Below, one piece after another: positions 1 to 7,531 of a stretch of DNA of 64,000 nt. The DNA is from Paenibacillus odorifer. Its GTDB lineage: Bacteria; Bacillota; Bacilli; Paenibacillales; Paenibacillaceae. The notes under the pieces are model-generated. The model made no database searches and was not told the DNA's origin. It worked only from the letters and a program-made list of their open reading frames with translations. Each line of letters begins with the position of its first letter. The first letter of the stretch is position 1. The stretch is from assembly GCF_000758725.1 (NCBI RefSeq), contig NZ_CP009428.1, positions 3,844,001 to 3,908,000 of the forward strand, read 5' to 3'. The translations under genes and the position numbers were made by a program.

Positions 1-266
1 ATTTCGTTCTTGCCTTGACTGGCTTCCGTCCTAGCCGTACCCTCCTCACTTCAGCGGGTGTGATCATGGATGACGACATGGATAAGCCTGCTTTTAACAC
101 CTCTACCATGGAAAGTAATGTTCCAGGGTTGTATGTTGCTGGAGTAATCGCCTCCGGCCGCAATGCTAACGAAGTGTTTATTGAGACCGGAAGAGGGCAT
201 GGTAAGCTTATCGCAGATCACATTGTGTCAAAAGAAAGTTCTAATCCTAAGGAGTTGAAACATTAA
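1..266 (+). CDS. ypdA: Bacillithiol disulfide reductase YpdA, C-terminal end (partial)
   Basis: The gene enters from the left edge; the reading frame is open from base 3 and only about the last 87 residues are present. The segment [18 protein letters not shown] followed by ETGRGHG matches the C-terminal FAD-binding part of thioredoxin-reductase-like flavoproteins. The variant with GV in place of the usual GD after the AG, together with the ETGRxHG ending, is typical of YpdA (Bdr), which reduces bacillithiol disulfide with NADPH in the cytoplasm. The stop codon is 1 nt before the next gene, so the two are probably co-transcribed. The assignment rests on the C-terminal third only. Confidence 0.82.
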   Translation, partial: FVLALTGFRPSRTLLTSAGVIMDDDMDKPAFNTSTMESNVPGLYVAGVIASGRNANEVFIETGRGHGKLIADHIVSKESSNPKELKH

Positions 267-267
267 G

Positions 268-711
268 ATGGACATGACCTCTTTGCTTTTGCTTGGACTT
301 GCAGCGCTGGGAATTATCAGCAGCAATTCCCCTGTAACAATAGCAATGGTCGTCCTATTACTGCTAAGAGTACTTGGCCTGCAGCAAACCTTTCCTTGGC
401 TAGAAAAATACGGTTTAACCATCGGGATTATCATCCTGACCATCGGGGTCATGACCCCATTAGCCAGCGGCAAAATATCGCTGCAGACAGTCGGTCAATC
501 CTTCTTGCACTGGAAGTCCTTGCTTGCTATCGCTATTGGCATTCTCGTCGCTTTTCTTGGAGGCCGCGGTGCTACGCTCATGACCAACCAACCCACAGTT
601 GTTGCAGGTCTGCTGATTGGCACGGTGATCGGGGTTGCGTTATTTAAAGGCGTTCCGGTCGGACCGCTGATCGCAGCCGGCATTTTATCACTTATGATCG
701 GCAAAATGTAA
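268..711 (+). CDS. DUF441 (UPF0756) integral membrane protein
   Basis: A 147-residue, very hydrophobic protein with about five predicted membrane segments (roughly residues 4-34, 47-67, 81-101, 107-127, 130-146) and glycine-rich turns such as [10 protein letters not shown] and [14 protein letters not shown]. Length and motifs fit the DUF441/UPF0756 family (B. subtilis YtwI), whose function is not known. It begins 1 nt after the ypdA stop and uses an AAGGAG inside the end of ypdA; a second ATG two codons on is possible. A strong terminator follows 10 nt after the stop. Confidence 0.85.
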   Translation: MDMTSLLLLGLAALGIISSNSPVTIAMVVLLLLRVLGLQQTFPWLEKYGLTIGIIILTIGVMTPLASGKISLQTVGQSFLHWKSLLAIAIGILVAFLGGRGATLMTNQPTVVAGLLIGTVIGVALFKGVPVGPLIAAGILSLMIGKM

Positions 712-722
712 TAGAACAGCAC

Positions 723-755
723 AAAAAAGACCGCTTTTGGCGGTCTTTTTTATTG
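723..755. terminator. Bidirectional intrinsic terminator
   Basis: AAAAGACCGC and GCGGTCTTTT form a stem with a short loop. A-runs on the left and T-runs on the right suit both strands. It ends the ypdA/DUF441 transcript and probably also the convergent sigma/anti-sigma transcript. Confidence 0.85.
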
Positions 756-781
756 TGCCTTTTATACAACCATCTTCTTCA

Positions 782-1726
782 CTATTCCTCCACCTGAGAA
801 ATGGACTGCGGAATTTGCTGCGCCGCTCTTTTTTCAACGACTAATAAATCTTCAACGCCATACTCTGTCTTAATTTTCTGCAACTGCTTCAAAGCCTCTT
901 CTTCTGAATTAAAATATCCTGCTTCCACGAGATATAAGCCTTTCTGATCCTTTAACATCCGCACATCCTCTAACCCATATAACATTTCTTCAGCCATACC
1001 CAGCGCCTCACCAGAAGGCTGTGAGACCGTTCTTAAGGAATATACAGAGCCCCCTTTTGCTTCGTCTCCTTTCTCTTTTAACGTAATCACTACCTGTGCT
1101 GGCTCTTTATATTCTTTCACCTCATAAGCAACCGAGTCCGTAAGTGTGACATTGAACCGAATGGCCGAATCATCTAGTGTAATTAGTGGATAAGCATCCT
1201 GAACATATCGGCTTTGTTTTAATGTCTCCAGATCTTTGACTGCTGAGAATTTTCTGGCCCCACTTACTGTAATCGTCATTGTTGCCGGATTTTCCGTAAA
1301 CTTTACGTTATATGAGCTTGCCATCTGTTGAGTTTCATCCGGATTTGCAAAATTCAAAATCAATTGATCACTATTCTTCAGTTGTTTGACCGAAATAAAA
1401 TTCACATCTACTCCATCCTGAATGGTTCCCCCTCCTGCGCTTCCCTCCGTAAATTGCAGAACACTGACCAGCTTACCTAGAACCGGTATTTGATCCATAC
1501 TACTCGCAAAAGCAGGAACCGTATTTACACCCACCGTAAAAGAAATCAATACAGCAGCAGCTACTGATCCTGTCCATTTCAAGGCACGTTTTGAAGAACT
1601 GTTTTTCTGTTTATAGATTTTCCCTCTTTCAATTCCTTTACGAGAAGCGAATGATAGTTCTTTAGGAATTTCAATCTCATTATAGGCTTGTTGTAGACGT
1701 TCTAGTTGCTTATCCAAAGTTCTCAC
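782..1726 (-). CDS. Membrane-anchored anti-sigma factor (RsiV/DUF4179-like)
   Basis: A 314-residue protein. The N-terminal cytoplasmic part (about residues 1-48, with QLERLQQAYNEIEIPKEL) resembles the sigma-binding start of RsiV-type anti-sigma factors. One membrane segment follows at about 50-70, then a large extracytoplasmic domain. The last about 60 residues (LYLVEAGYFNSEEEALKQL) look like a SPOR-type fold; RsiV instead carries a lysozyme-binding DUF3298 domain, which is not visible here. The gene overlaps the end of the sigma gene by 17 nt, the usual sigma/anti-sigma coupling. The GTG start sits very close to GGAGGAGA; a TTG three codons later (MDKQLERL) has better spacing and may be the true start. 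Confidence 0.78.
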   Translation of the reverse strand: MRTLDKQLERLQQAYNEIEIPKELSFASRKGIERGKIYKQKNSSSKRALKWTGSVAAAVLISFTVGVNTVPAFASSMDQIPVLGKLVSVLQFTEGSAGGGTIQDGVDVNFISVKQLKNSDQLILNFANPDETQQMASSYNVKFTENPATMTITVSGARKFSAVKDLETLKQSRYVQDAYPLITLDDSAIRFNVTLTDSVAYEVKEYKEPAQVVITLKEKGDEAKGGSVYSLRTVSQPSGEALGMAEEMLYGLEDVRMLKDQKGLYLVEAGYFNSEEEALKQLQKIKTEYGVEDLLVVEKRAAQQIPQSISQVEE

Positions 1727-2228
1727 TCTCCTCCATACTTATTTTTAATTTTTCCAAACCTCTATAAATAACGGTTTTGACGCTGCTCAGGGGCATATCA
1801 AGAACCTCTGCAATTTCCTTTATGGGCAAGTCCTCCAAATATCTCATCACAATCACCATTCTTGATTTTTCATCAAGGCCGCTGAGCGCTTCATGCAAGT
1901 CCATAACTTCTTCCCTAGATTTCGGAGCATAGCTGCCTCCTAGCTCTTGATCTATATACACGATTTTTTTAGATTTACGGATAAAGTCCAGCGCACAGTT
2001 GACAGCGATCTTGGTGAGCCAAGTTTTAAAATATTGCGGTTGCTTCAATTTATGAATGGAGATATAGGCTTTGAAGACGGTCTCCTGCACAATCTCCAGC
2101 GCATCCTCTTGATTCCGCACATAGGAGTAGGCCATTCGGTATAAACGCTCCTGCATGCCGTCAATAAGAACAGTAAAGCTGTCTTCATCACCAGCTATCG
2201 CCTTTTCCTCAAGCGTGGTTTTATTCAC
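1710..2228 (-). CDS. ECF-type RNA polymerase sigma factor (SigV-like)
   Basis: About 172 residues with sigma region 2 (about 22-88, including YVRNQEDALEIVQETVFKAY) and region 4 with a helix-turn-helix (LPIKEIAEVLDMPLSSVKT, about 132-150); no region 1 or 3, so it is an ECF sigma. The next gene is its probable anti-sigma. Of two GTG codons at the 5' end, the one at 2228 was chosen because AAAGGA is about 10 nt upstream; at the earlier one (2237) the same AAAGGA is only 1 nt away. An ECF-type promoter is visible upstream, suggesting autoregulation. The inducing signal cannot be read from the sequence. Confidence 0.85.
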   Translation of the reverse strand: MNKTTLEEKAIAGDEDSFTVLIDGMQERLYRMAYSYVRNQEDALEIVQETVFKAYISIHKLKQPQYFKTWLTKIAVNCALDFIRKSKKIVYIDQELGGSYAPKSREEVMDLHEALSGLDEKSRMVIVMRYLEDLPIKEIAEVLDMPLSSVKTVIYRGLEKLKISMEESENFG

Positions 2229-2262
2229 GTTCCTCACTTCCTTTCATGATGTTTATAAGCTT

Positions 2263-2291
2263 TAGACGCACATGATCACCGAAAAGACTCA
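2263..2291 (-). promoter_or_regulatory. Putative ECF-sigma autoregulatory promoter
   Basis: On the minus strand TGAGTC (2286-2291) is followed after 17 nt by CGTCTA (2263-2268), about 35 nt before the sigma start codon. CGTCTA equals the -10 preferred by SigM/SigV-type sigmas; the -35 matches TGAAAC at 4 of 6 bases. Confidence 0.5.
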
Positions 2292-2351
2292 AGTCCCCTG
2301 TAGAATTTTTGCCATAGTATAAGTTACTGTGTGCCACAAGCCTGATTGGAA

Positions 2352-2389
2352 TTCAAAAAAAGTGGCCTTCTCTTTCGAGAGGACCACTA
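2352..2389 (-). terminator. Intrinsic terminator of the ABC exporter gene
   Basis: On the minus strand AGTGGTCCTCTC and GAGAAGGCCACT pair and are followed by TTTTTTT. It lies just after the stop of the exporter gene at 2414 and insulates it from the sigma operon. Confidence 0.8.
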
Positions 2390-2413
2390 AAGTGTTTAAT
2401 TATTCAAAACATA

Positions 2414-4162
2414 TTAAGCGTCTAAATGCTGTACGTTAAATAATCGCGCATAACTACCCTCTATCGACATCAGCTGTTCATGCGTACCCCGTTCAGTAAT
2501 TTCACCATTCTCAAGTACGACAATCTGATCTGCATGAGTAATCGTTGACAGTCTATGCGCTACAATTAGTGTAGTACGTTGCGAAGAAAGGGACTGCAGC
2601 GCTTGTTGAATTAAATGCTCCGATTCCAGATCCAGCGCCGAAGTAGCCTCGTCTAATATAAGAACCTTCGGATCCTTGAGAAATACCCTTGCGATAGCAA
2701 CCCGCTGCTTCTGTCCTCCGGATAGCTTAACACCACGTTCTCCCACTTCTGTCTCATAACCCAGTGGCAGCTGCTCAATAAAATCATGCGCATTGGCAGC
2801 TTTCGCTGCTGAAATGACCTCTTCTTCCGTGGCGTTAGGATTACCGAATAAAATATTCTCACGCACAGATCCGCTGAATAAGAAATTATCTTGTAAGACC
2901 ATACCGACAGACCTGCGCAAGCTTTCCTGTGTTAATTCCTGTATATCATAACCATCCATTTGGAGGCTGCCTTTACTGATGTCATAGAATCTCGGGATCA
3001 AGCTTATAAGGGAGGACTTTCCTCCACCGCTCATTCCGACGAACGCAATGGTCTGTCCGGGCTGAATACTCAGATTAATATCTTTTAAGACCCAATCATT
3101 CTCTTCGTTATATTTAAACCATACATTCTGAAAAGCAATCTCACCACGTGCATCCTTTAGCACTTTTGCTCCCGGCTTGTCTACAATATCGTAAGGCTCA
3201 TTCAGCAGCTCAAGCACCCGTTCAAGAGAAGCAGAGGCTTGTGTAAGCACCGTCGAGGAATTAATCAATCTTCGCAGCGGAGAATACATCCGGTCCAGAT
3301 AGCCAAAGAAAGCTACAAAGGTACCTACTGTCAAATTGCCATGAATGACCTGATAACCACCATATCCGATGACCAAAAGAGGTGCTATATCCGTTAATGT
3401 ATTAATAATTGCGAAGGTCATAGCGTTCCAGCGGGTTTGCGCCATCGCTTTTTTAAGAAAGTTACCGTTGATGTCTTCAAACTGCTTCTGATCCACTTTT
3501 TCCATCGTAAAGCTGCGGATAATTGATATCCCTTGAATCCGTTCATGGAGATAACCTTGAATGCCAGCCAGAGCTTGGGAACGATCTTTCGTTAAAAGCT
3601 TAAGCCGCTTATACAATTTGTTAACAGCAATTGCGTAAAAAGGCAATACCGAGATAGACACGAGCGCCAGCACCGGATTTAAATAAAACATAAATCCCAA
3701 AGCAAAAACTAGCGTAAACGTGTCGAGCCATACATTCATCATGCCGACTTCGACCAAATTTTTGGTCTGCTCAACATCGTTAATAAATCTGGAGATGGCT
3801 TCTCCCACCTTGGTATTCTGATAATACCGCAGTGACAGCCGCTGTAAATGACTGTAAAGCTTATTTCGCATATCGAACAACACTTTACTTGTGATAAGCT
3901 GAGCAAAGTATTGGCGATAATACTCCACGGGTCCTCTTACGATAACAAATAAAATTAAGGCACCACCCAGAATAAGCATCAAATGCGATACCCGTTCCTC
4001 AATCCCCATGCTCGGGTTCATTAGGAGGTCATCAACCACGTATTTCAGAATCATTGGCAGTGTTAGCGGAATACTGAATTTGATCATGCCGATAAACAGC
4101 GTAAACACAATCAATTTCATATAAGGTCGTACAAAAGTAAAATATGATTTCCATTGCTTCAC
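2414..4162 (-). CDS. ABC exporter, fused membrane and ATPase domains (multidrug/lipid type)
   Basis: A 582-residue half-transporter. Six membrane helices occupy about residues 15-310; the nucleotide-binding domain follows with Walker A GMSGGGKSS (about 375), Q-loop VLQDNFLFSG, signature LSGGQKQR (about 478), Walker B VLILDEATSALD and H-loop IVAHRLST. All catalytic residues are canonical, so a homodimer with two working ATP sites is expected. The N-terminus resembles B. subtilis YgaD, but the substrate cannot be inferred. It is a single-gene transcript: divergent gene upstream, terminator downstream. Confidence 0.85.
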   Translation of the reverse strand: MKQWKSYFTFVRPYMKLIVFTLFIGMIKFSIPLTLPMILKYVVDDLLMNPSMGIEERVSHLMLILGGALILFVIVRGPVEYYRQYFAQLITSKVLFDMRNKLYSHLQRLSLRYYQNTKVGEAISRFINDVEQTKNLVEVGMMNVWLDTFTLVFALGFMFYLNPVLALVSISVLPFYAIAVNKLYKRLKLLTKDRSQALAGIQGYLHERIQGISIIRSFTMEKVDQKQFEDINGNFLKKAMAQTRWNAMTFAIINTLTDIAPLLVIGYGGYQVIHGNLTVGTFVAFFGYLDRMYSPLRRLINSSTVLTQASASLERVLELLNEPYDIVDKPGAKVLKDARGEIAFQNVWFKYNEENDWVLKDINLSIQPGQTIAFVGMSGGGKSSLISLIPRFYDISKGSLQMDGYDIQELTQESLRRSVGMVLQDNFLFSGSVRENILFGNPNATEEEVISAAKAANAHDFIEQLPLGYETEVGERGVKLSGGQKQRVAIARVFLKDPKVLILDEATSALDLESEHLIQQALQSLSSQRTTLIVAHRLSTITHADQIVVLENGEITERGTHEQLMSIEGSYARLFNVQHLDA

Positions 4163-4196
4163 AGGAATATTCTTTCCCTTCTCTTTAGTGAGTTGC

Positions 4197-4258
4197 TAAG
4201 TACAGTTGACTTTTGCTCTCTACAGTGTTTTTATAATTTTAGATCATAAGTACAATTG
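4197..4258. promoter_or_regulatory. Direct repeat in divergent promoter region
   Basis: TAAGTACAGTTG (4197-4208) and TAAGTACAATTG (4247-4258) agree at 11 of 12 bases and lie exactly 50 bp apart between two divergently transcribed genes. A TTGACT and a TATAAT lie between them but are 20 bp apart, too far for a good sigma-A promoter. The repeats could bind a regulator; no regulator is encoded next to them. Confidence 0.35.
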
Positions 4259-4284
4259 CAGTACCGAACTTCAGGAGGATAACG

Positions 4285-4800
4285 ATGTCTAGACAATTTG
4301 TGACGGAAGCCGTCATGATGGCGATTTACGGCCAGCTTCTCGTATCGAGCAGCCCTGTAGAATATATAGTGCCTTATACTACTGTGATGGAACTATACGA
4401 ACTGCGAGACAGCGATGATCCGTTGATGAACCGTCCGGACGACGACAAGCATGTTAAGTTGAAGATTAGTGAGCTCATTGCTTATTTTGAAGAACCGCTC
4501 AACGCGAAGAAGATCAACCGCTGTTTAGCAGTGCCATGGGCGAAAAGCTCAGGTATTCTCCTTGGCGGGCAATCCAAAATCACCATCATTAACAGTATGG
4601 ATACCGCTGTCTACGGTGAGATGTTCGATCCCATCGAAACAGAGCTTCTGCTGTCCTCACAACGTGAGAAAGTACCTATCCTAACGGATCAATTTGAATT
4701 GATTCAACGGATCATCGAGGGTGGAGTTCCAGTTCAGGTGTACGATATTGACGACTTCGACTTCGCTCTGGAGGAAGAAACCTCTCGCAATTTGCACTGA
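4285..4800 (+). CDS. Conserved hypothetical cytoplasmic protein (171 aa)
   Basis: It is preceded by AGGAGG 7 nt before the ATG and followed by a terminator, so it is a genuine single gene. There is no signal peptide or membrane segment, and the composition is acidic with an acidic tail (YDIDDFDFALEEE). I recall near-identical proteins in many Paenibacillus genomes, sometimes auto-named ADP-heptose synthase, but no nucleotidyltransferase or kinase motif is visible, so I do not accept that name. Function unknown. Confidence 0.75.
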   Translation: MSRQFVTEAVMMAIYGQLLVSSSPVEYIVPYTTVMELYELRDSDDPLMNRPDDDKHVKLKISELIAYFEEPLNAKKINRCLAVPWAKSSGILLGGQSKITIINSMDTAVYGEMFDPIETELLLSSQREKVPILTDQFELIQRIIEGGVPVQVYDIDDFDFALEEETSRNLH

Positions 4801-4853
4801 TAACACCTATGTATTTCCAACTGGAATACCCTCATTTTTAAAGACAGCATTTG

Positions 4854-4884
4854 AAAAGCCCCTGCCTTTTGGCAAGGGCTTTTC
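4854..4884. terminator. Bidirectional intrinsic terminator
   Basis: AAAAGCCC...GGGCTTTT stem between convergent genes, with A and T runs on both flanks. Confidence 0.75.
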
Positions 4885-4913
4885 CTGATTAAAATAAACA
4901 ATCATTAAGACAA

Positions 4914-5231
4914 CTATACCTGCACTTCGCCGGATACCGGCTTTGGTTCGTACTTATATTCAATGTCATCCTCTGACTCAGAGTATACGATAGATAGGTC
5001 ATAACCTTCCATATACCACAAGTCCTGCTCCTCCATGTAGAACACAATATCATCCTGTTTGACCTGAATAGCTGGACGCCCAGGCGCTTCTGTAGCAATG
5101 CCAAGCGAAAAACCGGGGTGAAGTCCACCTCCCGAGCTATACCGGGGAAATAAACGAATATAGTCTCCATTCTTAAGGTCCAATTCTCTCTTAAACCAAG
5201 CTGCCGCTGCTTGACTAATTTCCATGTTCAT
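4914..5231 (-). CDS. HesB/YneR-like iron-sulfur-family small protein
   Basis: A 105-residue cytoplasmic protein. The start ISQAAAAWFKREL and the middle YSSGGGLHPGFSLGI match the short HesB-like family (YneR type), related to A-type iron-sulfur carriers. The cysteines used by true A-type carriers are absent: the protein contains no cysteine at all, so a cluster-carrier role is doubtful. ATG preceded by AAAGGAG. The function of this subfamily is not established. Confidence 0.7.
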   Translation of the reverse strand: MNMEISQAAAAWFKRELDLKNGDYIRLFPRYSSGGGLHPGFSLGIATEAPGRPAIQVKQDDIVFYMEEQDLWYMEGYDLSIVYSESEDDIEYKYEPKPVSGEVQV

Positions 5232-5331
5232 TTCTCTCAGCTCCTTTGTATATTCTAATCATAACGAAAATAAGTCGATATTCAAACAACTTTATGCAAT
5301 TAATGATTTCCCAATCCATTTAAAATTAAGT

Positions 5332-5359
5332 TTGACAAATTCGCGAACCGGATGATAAA
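5332..5359 (+). promoter_or_regulatory. Sigma-A promoter of the drug exporter leader
   Basis: TTGACA (5332-5337) and GATAAA (5354-5359) are separated by 16 nt. Transcription would start near 5366, giving a leader of about 280 nt up to the attenuator terminator. Confidence 0.55.
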
Positions 5360-5418
5360 CTCTGAACATAACTAAACGTCTTCTAGTTATTACCAAATTA
5401 ATGAAAGGGGTGAGCGCG

Positions 5419-5511
5419 GTGTTTACGAAGTTACAGCCATATTATTTTACTATTGTTGGAATTTTTACTCAACCGAATACCGAAGCAGCCCAAGTGATTA
5501 AGCCATCCTGA
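5419..5511 (+). CDS. Putative leader peptide (30 aa) upstream of bmrCD-like genes
   Basis: A GTG-started frame of 30 codons (N-terminus FTKLQPYYFTIVGIF) with a good ribosome binding site (AAAGGGG, 8 nt before the GTG). An in-frame ATG at 5401 would lengthen it to 36 but lacks such a site. It lies between the promoter and a strong terminator in front of a BmrC/BmrD-like exporter. In B. subtilis, bmrCD is controlled by ribosome-mediated attenuation through a short leader ORF, bmrB; this frame is in the same position. Equivalence to BmrB is inferred from position, not from sequence comparison. Confidence 0.6.
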   Translation: MFTKLQPYYFTIVGIFTQPNTEAAQVIKPS

Positions 5512-5527
5512 AGTTTTTGCGAGTCTT

Positions 5528-5641
5528 ATGGACCGTATAACTTTAGTTCTTGAAGGTCTCTCACATGCTTGGTGCTGTAACGCACCGTGCGCATGATAGC
5601 TGTAAATTACAGGCATATCGTCCGTTTTCGGATGATATGCC
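5528..5641 (+). promoter_or_regulatory. Candidate attenuator with alternative folds
   Basis: GGACCGTAT (5530-5538) can pair with ATATCGTCC (5615-5623) at 8 of 9 positions, counting one G-U. That second segment is the 5' half of the terminator stem, so the pairing would act as an antiterminator. Two small hairpins lie between (GGTGC/GCACC at 5571-5586 and CTGTAA/TTACAG at 5600-5612). The upstream arm begins 18 nt after the leader ORF stop, where a stalled or terminating ribosome could influence the choice of fold. Confidence 0.45.
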
Positions 5642-5647
5642 TTTTTT
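5612..5647 (+). terminator. Attenuator terminator before the drug exporter genes
   Basis: GGCATATCGTCCG pairs with CGGATGATATGCC (one G-U) around a TTTT loop and is followed by TTTTTT. It sits 78 nt before the first exporter gene and inside its leader transcript, not after a gene. Confidence 0.8.
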
Positions 5648-5724
5648 GTTTGCTGAAGAGATAATCACTTGCGCTTTTATCAGCATCACAAGCAATCATT
5701 ACAACCTGAAAGGAAGGGATTTAC

Positions 5725-7473
5725 TTGTTCTCTGTTCTTCGCGATCTCGGCTGGTTTTTTCGCCGAGAAAAAAGGCGTTACCTGATTGGACTCATATTAC
5801 TCATAGGTGTAGGCGTTCTTGAATTACTCCCTCCACGTCTGCTAGGCAATGCCATTGACGACATAGTACGCGGTTCGATTACTACAGCTTCGCTTGCCAA
5901 ATATATCGGCATGATCTTTATTTTGCTGCTAGTTATTTATTGGATTACCTACATATGGATGCACAAACTTTTCGGAGGTTCCAACCTTGTTGAGCGCCTG
6001 CTGCGCTCCCGATTTATGAATCATCTTATGACTATGACACCCTCGTTCTTCGAAAAAAATAGAACTGGTGACCTCATGGCCCGGGCAACCAATGATATCA
6101 GAGCCGTCTCAGCTACCGTAGGATTCGGGATGCTTACACTGGTGGATTCTACAATCTACCTCACGGTTGTGCTGTTTGCGATGGGCTTTCTCGTGAGTTG
6201 GAAATTGACCCTTGCAGCAGTATTACCATTACCCCTAATTGCAATAGCTATGATTTTTTATGGTAAAGCTATTCATGATCGATACAGCTTAGCGCAGGAT
6301 GCATTCGGAGATATGAATGACCAAGTGCTCGAATCTGTCTCTGGTGTACGCGTAATCCGTGCTTATGTCCAAGAGCGTCTTGATGAAAAACGTTTCTCGG
6401 ATATTACTGAAGATGTTTACAACAAAAATATGGCCGTAGCTCGTGTCGATGCTTTCTTCGAACCAACTATCCGCTTCTGCGTCGGACTCAGCTACATTAT
6501 TGGTCTTACTTATGGGATTTACCTTGTATTCCGCAATCAGATCACACTGGGTGATCTAGTCTCCTTTAATATGTACCTCGGTATGATTGTATGGCCGATG
6601 TTCGCTATTGGAGAATTGATCAACATTATGCAGCGTGGCGGAGCTTCCCTCGAACGTATCGACGAGACGTTAAACTCCAAACCCGATGTTCAAAATGCTG
6701 CCCATCCCGTTCAAGTTCCCCATCCTACTCGAATCGAGCTTAACGATGTGACTTTCCGTTATCCTTCTTCGACGATAGACAATCTAAGCCATGTCAACTT
6801 AACCCTGAACCAAGGGCAGACATTAGGTGTAGTCGGGCGTACAGGAAGCGGGAAATCTACACTGCTCAAACAATTGCTCCGCGAATATCCGACAGGTAAT
6901 GGAGAGATCCTTATCTCTGGCGTGCCTATTCAACAGATTTCCCTGGATCAGCTGCATAGCTGGATGGGTTATGTTCCACAAGAGCAAATCCTTTTCTCCA
7001 AATCCGTTCGGCAAAACATTCAGTTTGGTCTAGACAACGCCGGTGACGATACGATTATGCAAGCCATTACAGCTGCCGCTTTCCAGAACGACCTGGGCAC
7101 ATTGTCCGATGGTCTGGATACTCTGGTGGGTGAACGTGGTGTATCCCTCTCCGGTGGACAAAAGCAACGTGTCTCTCTGTCCAGAGCTTTTATCGCTAAT
7201 CCTGATATTCTTATTCTGGACGATGCCTTATCAGCCGTTGACGCTCGTACGGAAGCTCAGATTATCGACAATATCCGGAATGAACGTGCCGGAAAAACCA
7301 CATTAATCTCTACTCACCGTCTCTCCGCCGTCCAACATGCCGATATGATTGTTGTACTGGATAACGGACAAATCGTTGAGCGAGGTACACATCAGGAGCT
7401 GTTGGATTTGAATGGCTGGTACCGTGAACAATATGATCGGCAGCAAGTCGAAAATAACTTATCGAATGATTAA
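5725..7473 (+). CDS. bmrC: Heterodimeric multidrug ABC exporter subunit, BmrC/YheI-like
   Basis: A 582-residue half-exporter with six membrane helices (about 18-300) and an ATPase domain: Walker A GRTGSGKST (about 371), signature LSGGQKQR (about 475), Walker B ILILDDALSAVD and H-loop STHRLSAV. The residue that should be the catalytic glutamate is Asp500, as expected for the degenerate-site subunit of BmrCD. The signature is intact and would complete the active site with the partner's Walker motifs. It starts with TTG, with AAAGGAAGGG 6-7 nt upstream. The partner gene follows after 58 nt. Expression is probably attenuator-controlled. Confidence 0.85.
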   Translation: MFSVLRDLGWFFRREKRRYLIGLILLIGVGVLELLPPRLLGNAIDDIVRGSITTASLAKYIGMIFILLLVIYWITYIWMHKLFGGSNLVERLLRSRFMNHLMTMTPSFFEKNRTGDLMARATNDIRAVSATVGFGMLTLVDSTIYLTVVLFAMGFLVSWKLTLAAVLPLPLIAIAMIFYGKAIHDRYSLAQDAFGDMNDQVLESVSGVRVIRAYVQERLDEKRFSDITEDVYNKNMAVARVDAFFEPTIRFCVGLSYIIGLTYGIYLVFRNQITLGDLVSFNMYLGMIVWPMFAIGELINIMQRGGASLERIDETLNSKPDVQNAAHPVQVPHPTRIELNDVTFRYPSSTIDNLSHVNLTLNQGQTLGVVGRTGSGKSTLLKQLLREYPTGNGEILISGVPIQQISLDQLHSWMGYVPQEQILFSKSVRQNIQFGLDNAGDDTIMQAITAAAFQNDLGTLSDGLDTLVGERGVSLSGGQKQRVSLSRAFIANPDILILDDALSAVDARTEAQIIDNIRNERAGKTTLISTHRLSAVQHADMIVVLDNGQIVERGTHQELLDLNGWYREQYDRQQVENNLSND

Positions 7474-7531
7474 ACTACAACCATAAATAAACGAGCTACG
7501 ACTACGCAAAACATTTTAGGAGGTGTCACGG

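Noticed and set aside
4285..4800. Naming the 171-residue protein an ADP-heptose synthase
   Set aside because: No kinase or nucleotidyltransferase motif is visible; the name seems to come from automatic annotation.
5528..5596. A second short ORF (22 codons) after the leader ORF
   Set aside because: Only a very weak ribosome binding site; it overlaps the proposed antiterminator arm and is better explained as structure.
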